Source: Castanea sativa
Lineage: Eukaryota > Streptophyta > Magnoliopsida > Fagales > Fagaceae
Direction: 5' to 3'
Assembly (NCBI RefSeq): GCF_040712315.1
Contig: NC_134017.1
Span: 8,648,001 to 8,712,000 of the forward strand
Length of the DNA stretch: 64,000 bases
The notes beneath the pieces are model-generated. The model was given only the letters and a program-made list of their open reading frames with translations, did no database searches and was not told the DNA's origin. Positions within the stretch are counted from its first letter, which is position 1; every line of letters begins with the position of its first letter. The position numbers and the translations under genes are program-made. Below are positions 1 to 11,600 of the stretch, in pieces.

Positions 1-3000
1 CTTGATAAATGTGAAGAAGTTAGAACAGAAAATGTTTCCCAAGTCTTCAAATTCAACTGTTTCAAACTTTGGCAGGAAAACAGAATTAACATTGGCAAAT
101 AAGATGCTGGAATTTGCTGCCAACTGGACCATTGAACAAGCCACGGAAAATGATCTTGAGCTTTATCTTCTCTGGTTTAACTGGTTTAGTGCTCAATTGC
201 AACCCTTCTGCCAGTTTTTCAGTTCTTTTCTGATGTTAATCAAGCGGGTAATGGATCATCCTGTTTGGAAATACATTTCTCGGCGACACCATGAGGTTGC
301 ATCTCTTCACCAAGTAGATTTTGGCTTGCTGCCCATACCAATGTTATCATTAGAATTAGTTAATTTAATGGCATCAAAGGACATGGCTGAATCATGCAGC
401 TCACTTTTAAGTAATGCCATTAACTGCCTAGGTCCATTAAGAGTTAGCTGTCAGCAATGGAATGCTCAGAGCAGCCATGAACATAGGGATGAAGCTCGGG
501 GTTCTGTATTGAAATCTCTGCGAGTAATTGAAGAGGAAATTCTTCATAAGTTTGTTGATTCGTCATACATGTTTATTGAATCTCCTTCTTTTGCTGTGCT
601 GATTCAATTATACACTGACCTTCTTGAAGATCACATACTTTTCTGGAATGGTGTTAACTCTGACCCAACTACATCATCAAATGTTGAGCAGTTGCAAATT
701 TCTTGGCGTTCTTTGATGAAGGATGTCACAAAATTGAAGGAAAAATTGAGTGATGTCTGCCCAGAAGCAGCTGAGATTGTGCTGGTAAGCTGACCACAAT
801 ACTGTTGCATTTCATGTTTATGTCTTGTTATTCATTTCTTTTAGCCAGATCCTGTAATGCACTTTGGGCTTGATTACTCTTTTGTTCAAAATAGAGGGAG
901 AGCAAAAATCTGGAGAATTTCGCTAATTTATTTCATAAAGAGCATCAACTTTCATTACTTTGTGAGAAGTCCTTACTTTGGATTCATGGGGGTCATCCAT
1001 TCTTGCCACCTTCTGCTAATTTATTTCATAAACAACATCAACTTTCAGTACTTTGTGAGGTACTTTGGCCAACAAATTCAAACTCATGGGTGCAAGGTAT
1101 GTCATTCTTATCTACTGTTTAGTAGGTTGCTGTGACTGTTAAGTTGTTGAAATCTACTTGTCAAAAAAGAAAAGAAGTTAACAATTCTTTGAAATTATTG
1201 AAGTGAATTTTTCTCCTTTGTTGAATATGTTTGCTGTAGCAGTGAATAGAAGTCTGATTGAGGTTGTTGCATCATCAAATCCCGAACTTCGCTTTCTTGC
1301 AATGCAAGGTAGAATTTTCAGATTCTTCTATGACCATACTCCTTTGACATAATATTGGGATAGTATTTAAATATGCTGGTCTTGTAGTTTTAAGTTTCAT
1401 AAAGTTTAATGTAATGCTTGTTTGGTAATGTGTTATTTTATTATTTTGTATGTTTTAGCCTATGATTTGGGACTTGTTCACATACTTGGGTGATTTTCCA
1501 TAATATTATATATGTTGAAGCCACATGTATGAGTGGAATTGATTGGCTAGGATTTATTGGGTTTACAATATTATTTAGTCTTTGTTCTCAACATTAGAGT
1601 TAACTTTACCTTTTGGTTGCTTGTCTTTCTTATGATTTTTCTCTTTTTCATTAGTCTTCTTGAGGTTACTTTTATGTCTACCTTCTCTTCTACTACTTGA
1701 AATGTAGTCCAACTTCTTTCTCTATTCTTGTTCTTTTACCAATGGTTTATTAGAAAAGTTCAAAACTTCAGTGGCTGGTACTAATTTTCGATGATTTGTT
1801 TTATAGCCCCCTAGTTGGTTTGCATTAACCTTATTGTGATTCTACTTATCTTACTGTAAGGGGCTGTTGGGGGAAATTCTGGTATGGTTAAGTAATCAAG
1901 TTCCTAAAAGTTATTTTGCTGGACACTTTTCTCTGTTTCTTTTTCATTATTCTTGATAAAACTTCGGATTTCATACTGAAAAAAGGGATGAATAAGAATT
2001 TTCTGCAGATTTGATTGGCCAAATTTGTGTATGGTATTCTATTTCCTGGTTGTTTCTTGCTGGTTGCATTCCTTATTTACTGTTAGTTATCGAAGATTCA
2101 AAGCTCCCTTTTGGGAATCGATTTCAATGTAGGAGGGGAAGGATTTTCTATGCAAAACAGAATTTTGGTTTGTTAAGACGTGAGCTGACAAGTTGTACCA
2201 TTGCTGCAGTAAAGGAAATGTGGTTAATCTTTAAAATAATAATGTTGTGGCTATTCTGTTTTTGACTTGTTCTTGATCTTATTAGATAATTTTTTACGTT
2301 TGTTATATACTTTTACATTATTCTCTTTTATATACTACTCTTTGATTCTACAATGCAAATGTGATTTCTTTTTCAATTCCATAATTATGCAGGTGTTTCC
2401 ATGTCATTATATATTATGGGCAGATGTAATGATATTGAAGATGATGTCCCTGTTGTTCAGCAGTTGGAGGAGATGCATCAGGTTTGTCCTTTACATTCTC
2501 TACAGTTACTGCTATGGATTTCTTTTCCCTTGTTTGGGGAATAAAATTTTCCACTCGCAGATGCTTTCGGAAAGATTTAAACAAGAAAAACACAAATTGG
2601 AGGCAAATTTGGGTTTTAGTGAGCATCAAAGTTCTGAGGCAAATTCAGCTGCTTGTTGTATCTTCTGCCCTGAAATATTGTGTAGGAAGTCTGGGTTTGA
2701 TAGCTGGCAGGACACTCTTCCTTTAATTGACAGAACAAGTCTTTTCCTTGATATAGTGTTACTTCAGAAGCTCTCATCTTTCCTCTTGCTTGATCCCAAA
2801 AGATTACGGCTGGTATGATCAATTAAATAATAACATTCTTGGTATGATGTTAGTACTTGACTGCTGAATGTTATAGAATTGTATCCTATCACGGAAGTTC
2901 ACCTCCATATCACTAAATTTAGTAGATAATAATGTTTTCTACTTTGGTTGCTTTTAGATGGACCAATTCATAGACTTTTGAAGTCGAGAGAATCATATAT

Positions 3001-5604
3001 CATACTTGCAATGTCCTAAGTTTGGTCATGAATATATTTTGGGCCCTAGTTCAACTTAAAATATGGCTTTTCTAACCGTACATTTGCATTTCAATGATAT
3101 TTGATTGTATTTTGTATTCAATGATATTTGATTGAATGATTTTCAATTTAAATAGTTCAATTGGTACTAAAATTGTTTTCATCCTTCATAGAATTTTATT
3201 TATTAGATTATGATAAATTACCAGTTAATCCCAAAAGCTTAAGCTGTTAAAAAGGGTAATCACTTTTCCGGTATTCCAAAAAATTCAAATCCATTTTGTT
3301 TGAAGTATGTGATTAAAGGATTAAATTTATCATATAACAATGACTTAAGCTTTTGGGAGAATTGGTCGTTTAAATTGGTATCTGAGCTAGAGGTCCTGAG
3401 TTCGATCCTTGTCTCCTTCACTCTACCTCCCATATAAAAGCCCACATGTTGGGCCTCACCTATAAAAGGGTGTTTGAGTCCACACATGAGGGGGAATGTT
3501 AGAATTATGCGGTTAAATGAATAAATCCACCATTTCCTAATAGCTTAAGCTTTTGGAGAATCGGTAATTTAACACTTTTTTATATGTATTTTTGTGCTCT
3601 TTATTTATTTTTTTGCTCTTTATTTATTTTTTTGCTAATTACAGTGATTAGTTCCACGTGTTCATTATATTATTTGATACGTTATTTTTTTGCTTTTCAA
3701 TAATGACAGGATTTGGGTACTGTAACCAACCTGCTGGAGTCTGGCTTGAAATTTTCCTTGACCTTCTCATCAAGACCTCCCCAAATGTTTTTACCACATC
3801 AAAAGATCTTGTGGACAATGGATGCATGGACTTCAATGGATGCAGGTAAGTGCTGTATTATCTCTATGGGTTAAGCCTGTTACATTATCCATAAGCTTAT
3901 CTTTGTACTTATTTTTAATGCAGTGAATGGGAAAATTGCCAGTTTTGTTCTTGAAATGTGGTTTAGGTGGCATCAATCTCTTTGGATCCATCAGCCTGTT
4001 TTTATCAAGGTATGTATCATTTTAAGTGTGACTCTGTGTCTATACGTGTGCATGTGGGTCTGCGTGTTTTATGTTTTTTATTTTTTGACTGAGGAGACTT
4101 GTGGTTTTGTGGTCTTCTGATTGACATGCAGAACTTCTCAAAGATTGGTGATTATGATATTCCACTACCTGATATACTTGTACAGCCTGTGAATACAGCA
4201 ACAGTGTTCCAGATTCTGTAAGCTGATATATATATTGCTTGATAGCCATTTGAATTTGTAAAACTGTTTTATCATATTTCAATTTATTAGCTATATAACT
4301 CTTTATTCAACAAAAATAATAAAGTACAACAATTAGAAACTTGGTATTCTGTTGTTTGGATTGTACATTTTTTCATCATTTACTAAATTACCGTATTTTA
4401 GAGATTTTTTATTTTTGACCATTTATTATTTATGTAATGATGCTGGTGAAGTCTTCTTTTTGATGTCACACTTGCATATCTCATTTCTCTCTCTTCAAAC
4501 TTTTGTGCTCAATGCAGGCAAGGTGCATCCGCTATCCGTGAATATGATGTGCGATGTCTGAAGCTTAGAGTTGCTTCTTGTAACCTCTGGAACAGCTCTC
4601 TGACTGGGGCAAAATTTCATCATATTCTTTTATCTATGGCTCGTTCTCTTTTCCACCAGGTAGCTCCTGTTGCAAATTGGATATGCTTTTATTATTTCTG
4701 CTAGTATTCATGGAATTCATTCTTAATGTTACTCCTGCTTCCAGATTATATATGCACACAAAAAGTCTTTTGATTCAAATGAATTTGCAACAATCAAGTC
4801 CAATCTTTGTGCATTATCGGAGAATTCAGTTAAGGTATGCTTTTGCTGAAGTTTCTATATCTTTAATAATCTTTTGAAAAATGAGTGTTTCCAAAAGACT
4901 GGTCTTACCATTCGCATGGTTACTTTCCATATTTTCAGTTTGCATTCTTTTTTTAATTTTTTATTATTATTTAATGGCACCAATTGTTTCAACTTAAAAC
5001 ATTTTTCAAAAATTGTTTTCCTCATTTTCAGGTATTTGGAACAGAAATGTTTTACGCCTCTTATTTATTGCTATTGTGCTCATATTTATTGTGCATATTA
5101 TTGTAATGAGTGAATTTTTTAAAAAGAAGAAATTGGTTTAAGTGTGCTTTAGGGTATTTTTCAGTTGTCCTGTATTAATACTTTTATTTGGTGTATCAAA
5201 CTTTTTATTTAATATCTATATAAAAAACGTATAGGAAGACCAAAAATCACATTAGTAGAAGTAATAAAATAGGACATGTCAATTAGGGGAGTAACTCAGA
5301 ATATGACTTTTGATAGAGTAGAATGGAGGCAAAGAAGACATATTAACTAATATGTTGGGGATCTATAGCCGACCCCAAAATTTTGGAACTATGGCATGAA
5401 CAAAATGCTAGAAGCTTTGAGGACCAAAGAAAGGAGTATTCCAGAACTAAAGATGTTTTTTCTTACTTCTCTTTCTTTATTGGGTTTTTATCCTTTTTCT
5501 TCTCTTTTAGATTTCATTGATCATTGTAATCTACACCATGATTGATGGTCTCTAGTATTTGTCCTGTATACATTGTTTTTTTTCCCAATAAATTATGTTA
5601 TTTA

Positions 5605-5646
<42 letters not shown>

Positions 5647-8600
5647 TTGAAAATTTGTGATTTTTCAGACGTGCCAAATGCCAGAAAATGTTTCCCAAAG
5701 TGTAAGAACACAACCACATACCAGAAAACAAACAGTTTTCCTTTAAGAAGTTTTTGAAAACATTTTTGACATAAAATATCTTGTGATTGTAATTCTTTTA
5801 ACTCTCTGTTCTCATCATTGTGAACATGAACTATTTCCCATTTTCAATAAAACTTTCTACTTAAAAAAAATTTATGCTGAAATTAACGGAGCCTTAACCT
5901 TAGAAACTCATACCTTGACTATCGCAGTTTTTGTTTCAGTTGGAATTCACATGTGGGCCCCATAGAATAGAACTTGAATAGAAATTTATGAAGTGATAAA
6001 AAACTAATCTTTCATGGCTGCATCAAGTCCATCCTTTTATCCATCTCTTTCTTTGGTGACAGCAGGAAGACCTCCAGCAAATGAGTTCCCTTATTCTCTC
6101 ATCAAGCCATGGCAGATTGAAGGAGTCGGTGCAAAAGTACATTGAGCCGCTGCTAAAAGATCTCTATCTTCACTTTGAATCTACTGGTGATTAAATTTCT
6201 ATTGATCATTTTCTGCTGTGTTTAGAATTATAAGATTTTTCTTGAGTATCAATTTTATTTATAGGATTTTGTCAACGGATGCCCTAAGGACATTTGTTAG
6301 TGAATCATTTTAGGAAAGTTTTATGGGAAACTAAAAAAAAAGCAACTTATTTTTTAATAGCTTTTTTCTAATTTTCTGTAAAAGTGGTATCAAAACTTTT
6401 CTAAAATGCTTCATTAACAAATGCCTCAAGGGCACTTGTTAACCGGACCCCTATTTATAAAGGGCTAGTAATATTAATTGTATTTATTTTGGTTCCAAGC
6501 AAAATTTGTTTTTCTGTTAAATTTAGTTTTTTATTTTTATTTTTAATTTTTCAATCCTTTTTTCTTTCTTAGACTTCCACTATATTCTTGGTTGTGCATG
6601 GCTACGGATTGGGGAATTACGTTTTCATCTCTTGCTTAGCTCTGATGATCTAGATCCGGCCATGAAGTACTATTGGAAGTATTCACAGTTGGCTGAGAAG
6701 ATAGCATCCCTTAAGCTTGAAATCCAGGTATCTTTCTTGTATTATTTAACCAGCCTCTAAGTGTTTTGTAATGGTCTTTCATGCCTCAGGGCTCTTTTGT
6801 TGTTTTACAATGTTTAATTTTTTATGGGCTTTATTGTGAAATTTATGCACCTCCAATGCAATGTCAAAGATAGAATCGCTGTCCACATCTAAAGCTCTTC
6901 AAGCACCTCTCCTCAAATTTATTTCTTCATAACTATTAATTCTAGCTGCGTATTTGCATGTGTTTGTTGTTATCTATGGTTCTTTTGTTATCAAGTATCT
7001 TAACTTGAACCACAAGTTGATTGCACAAGTTCTGAAGTCAATCTGACATGTTTAGTTTTAATTAATTTCATTTCTTTTTGTAAGATCATAAACTCAAAAC
7101 TTGTAATATATGCAAATGAATTTGCATGCTCATGTGCAGGCAGAAGTTTGTAGTTGAGCTTTTCTTTGAAGCCAAACGATGTGATAAATTTAAAGATTTT
7201 AATATATGGTTTGTTGTAGGTGCGACAAGAGTGTGGCTACTTAGCAGGACGCTTTTCTACAAGAGAAGATGACAATAGAAGAACACTGGCTTTAGAAAAT
7301 CTTGAAGTGGAGCTTAGAAGGGTGCAAAGAAAGGTTTAATCAGTTTCACTTCTATTCTTGTATTACTAGTTTCATCGGCAGATAAAATAAACTAATTCAT
7401 AGTATATGATAATATTAGTACTTTGTTAGTGATTGAGGAAATCAAATGTTTGTGGCGATTGTGAGTATGAATGATACCTTTTTGATAAGTAATAAAGTCT
7501 TACTAATATCAAAAACTCAAATCACCCAAGAATACAGGGAGTATACAAGGGGAGATCATGCGCTCAATCATGCAGATTACATAGATTTATCAAATCACTA
7601 ACTGAATATGGAGAATGACAATGTGAAACAGACATTCAATCCAATAAAGTTCTAGAGAAAAATATTAGTTTACCAAGGCTGGACATGCTTCTTGTCAGTT
7701 CTTGTCTTTTATCTGATGACAAAAGTTTCTTCTTGTTCTCAGATTGTGTTCCGCTCTGATCCCGGGAAATTTATGAAGTTAAAACATGATTGCAAAGAAT
7801 TTTTTGAAAAATGTGATGGGCTTCTTAAATATATTACTCCTTTGGAGGTTATGGTGAGTAATATTGAAGCCATGGGCTTACCACAGATTGTTGATCAAGT
7901 GTGCAACTGGCAGGTACAAATAATTTGTATGATAATAATTCTTTTCTTTTCCATTCCACATTGCTGTTGCATTTTATATGATTATTCCTACTTACCAAAA
8001 AAATTATTATTCCTATTTCACATGTTTCTATCTTGGTTTATCAGGACACGGCAACCTGTTTTGTTGGCCAATTATCAGAGGAATATGCTGAATATGTTGA
8101 TGTAGTTCAACCAGTTCAAGTTGCAGTTTATGAAATGAAATTGGGCTCATCGCTGGTTCTGGCAAGTGTCTTCCAGAAAGATTTGCTGAGTAGGGTTGAG
8201 CTGGACGATATGGATCTCATTATGGTATTTTTTCTGTTTTATTTTAGATTTATTTTTTCTTTTGGATGTTTTAAACATATCATTGGCTGACTTGGAGGGT
8301 ATTGCAGGGAACTATCTATTCATTCATGAGATTTCCACATGTATTTCCATCCAAGTTGATTTCTGTTAACTTGATCAGCACACAGCCTCAGCTTCTTTCC
8401 TATGACATAGATATTCCCACAATCTTTTCTGCTGCTGATATGACCCTGCTAGAAAAATTGGTTACATTCTCAAATGGTGTTGCTGTTGATAAGGTGGTCT
8501 GATCTTCATTTAATTCTTTCTTAATAGATAAACTTATTTCATTTGATTTCTCCATCATAACGTCGTCTTCTTGGACAGTTCTTCATCTATTTGGACCATT

Positions 8601-11600
8601 TTATTTATTTTACTATTATGTAGTATCAAATTGACGTGTTTATGCAATGTATTTGCTTTCCCATTTGGAATAGGTCTCTGTTATGCAACTTAAAGCCTCT
8701 CTTCATCAAAATGTTCTTGTCCGTGTTGCACATCATGTAGCTAATGCTCAATTGATGGATAAAGAGTCCTTTAAGGTCAGAGTCTATTTTAATTGCAACA
8801 AATAGAAAGGAATTTTCTCACATGATTATTATCTGATTATAAAATATATGATCTGAATCAGCTTTTGCATAAAATATTTAAAGAATTTTCCAACCTTTGG
8901 GTGAGCATGAAAATCCAAGCAAAAACCAAAAAGGACTATGATTCTCAGCAGTACAAGTTCAAGCCTCGTGCGTTTCAGATTGAGAGGATTATTGAAGTTG
9001 ATATATCAACACTTGGCAAGTCAATGGGAAATGATAGTTTTTCAGAATGGAAGGCATTGCTTTCTGAAGAAAAGTTGACTACAATGGTAGTACTTTCATA
9101 ATATTTATATGCAAATCTATGCAAGTATTTGCATTGTAAATTTATCATATTTTATTATTTGGTGGTCATAAAATCCTTTCATCTTTTTTAGGAGACTTCT
9201 AAGGAACAAGAAGCTTCGGAGGAAGAATGGGATGTAATAGAGGAGTCCATCCTGAACAACATGGTCGACATTCACAATCATTTATTTGGTTCAAATAATC
9301 TTGTTGCTGTAAGTTATATTAGAATTTTTTTTGAGAATACTTAATTTATCAGTTAATCTGCAAGATGTCACCTTGCGCTCCTGAATTTGTATTTATTTAT
9401 TTATTTTTTTATAGAAGAAGTATGAATTTCAACAGATATGGAATTTCTTGAAATTATGATTGCAAGTTTTAAGTCCAAAAAAAAAAAAAAAAAAAATTAG
9501 CATAGAAATTTATTCTGTATTTATTTATAACTTGTTTAACAGAATATGATTTTGTATAACTAGTTCATTCCTTTAACTTTTTCACTACAAATTGATGTCT
9601 CAGAATGATGTTTTTGTGGTTTTCGTGTATTGCTAATGTAAAACCGCTGGGAGATTGCTTGGTATTAATTGAAGTCAGTGACGTATTTATTTTTCATTGT
9701 GGTTGGATATGTCTTGGTACACAAGGTTATGGCTTCATTGCACCCTATTCTTGGGTTTGTGTTTGTGTGTATTAAAAAGATGCTACATGCTGTCACTAAC
9801 ATATTGTTTGTTCAATTCAGCCTGGAACTTTCCAAATATCTGATGCAGAGAGATTGCTTTCCTTTACTGACTCCTATAGATTGGGAGTAGGGATGATTAA
9901 AGGTGATTTAGTTGAATTTTCTAATTTTCTGAATGAATATTTGGTATATTGTGCCATGGAGAGAGCATTCATTACCTTTTCTTCTTTACCCCCAGGTTTT
10001 GGAAGTTTATTTTTGTCCAGTTTAGATGCTAAACTTGTGCCAGAGCACTTATTACGTCTTTGTTTGGAGCATGAGCAGACAATTGCATCTCGTAGATCTG
10101 CTTGCAAATACAACTTTTACAAGGTTTTGCGAACTTCTTTGGTTGCTTGTTATTGCAATGTTTTCTTTTTATCTGATCATCTTCTAACTGAGTTACCATC
10201 CCTTTTCTAGGATTCAAATGCTCCCCTAATGGCTACAATGGTGAAACTGCTTACTCCTCTTCAACAGCAGATTCTTTCCCTCTTGAATGAATGGGAGGAT
10301 CATCATGGCCTCCAAAGTATCATGGGTGTAATTAAGATGCTCTTGAATATTCCTTTCAGCACCCCATTGGCTAAGGTAGTGATATGACTATTTTACAGTC
10401 TCTTCAGGACTGCTTGATGGATGGCTTTGGATGATGCAGGAAGTGATTAAAGTAGTTTTAGTGGGCAGAATAGGTCCAATAACACTAGTGCACCTTTAAC
10501 CTAGCATCGTATGTGTCACTTAGTTGCACAGAACACTGACTATTAAATCTGTGAATTAAATTGATAGATTGTTATTTAATTTAGTTGTTAAATTTAATCT
10601 TGGATTTTGAAATCCGTCTCATGGAGCCTTAACTTCTGTCTAGCTGCATGTCTGTGTTTGTATGAACGAGTTGATTACCCATCAATACTAAACCTTATCC
10701 CCTCCAATGAGTGCATAAGTATGTGATTTTTCTTGTTTGCAGGCTCTTTCTGGATTACAATTTCTACTTCACAGGGTCCAGGCATTGCATGAAAATGGCT
10801 CAAAATTCTCCCTAGCTGGTTAGAACTTGCTTCCACTAAGCACTTTTCCTTGGGTCTTGCTGTTGTTATTAACGTTTATGGTTTTCTTTAAATGGTTATA
10901 GATCAATTGGAGCCTATTCTTGATCTGATGTCATCATGGAAAAAGTTGGAATTTGGATCATGGCCTGCCCTGCTTGATGAAGTGCAGGATCAGTATGAGA
11001 TTAATGCTGCAAAGGTAAGTCATAGTTATTCATATTTGTGAAGACTCAATATAATTGCAGTGCAATTGTTGAGCGTAAAATTTGTTAACCTCTAAAGAGG
11101 ACGAGGGTAAATAACAGCAGTAAGAGTTAATAGTTAATACCATTCCTTGCCCACAAAAAAGTGTGAATACTTTAGCCATTTAATAATGAGGAAAACTACT
11201 GTTGAAGTAAACAATTTTCTTTTGTTTTTTCCTCTTGAGTGAATTTAGTTTGTGTACAATCATGGCATAATGAACTATGCTTCAGTGCAATCAAGCAAGT
11301 ACAGGTTTGCTGATCCTGGTAGAGAAGTAACAATTTGTAACATCAGAAGATAAACTCCTGTTCTTGTGATTAATTCCAATCTTTAAGCTTTAACAGCGTA
11401 TGCATTAAAGCAGCTTATAGAATATTTAAGTGATATAACATAAGCTTGCAGAATGGCTAAAATGTCCTTTTCGTCTTAAATCTTGAACCTCTGTATTATC
11501 TTTTGCTTAACTAATTTAATTGTCTTTTTACTGTTGCAGTTATGGTGTCCTCTGTATACAATTCTTCAACCCAGAGATTCTGTTGATACAGTTGGATATG

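Noticed and set aside
857..1135. Open frame of 92 codons in the second MDN1 exon
   Set aside because: It is a different frame over exon 2. The true frame (codons starting at 895, 898 and so on) gives conserved midasin sequence and fits the splice phases.
3376..3420. Possible tRNA or SINE because of TGGTATC..GAGC and GTTCGATCC
   Set aside because: No cloverleaf can be drawn. The motif sits directly after an LTR-like repeat and acts as a primer-binding site, so a TRIM explains it better.
5606..5646. Possible CRISPR-like or minisatellite array
   Set aside because: It is a simple dinucleotide repeat in an intron; no spacers. No CRISPR array is expected or seen in this eukaryotic sequence.
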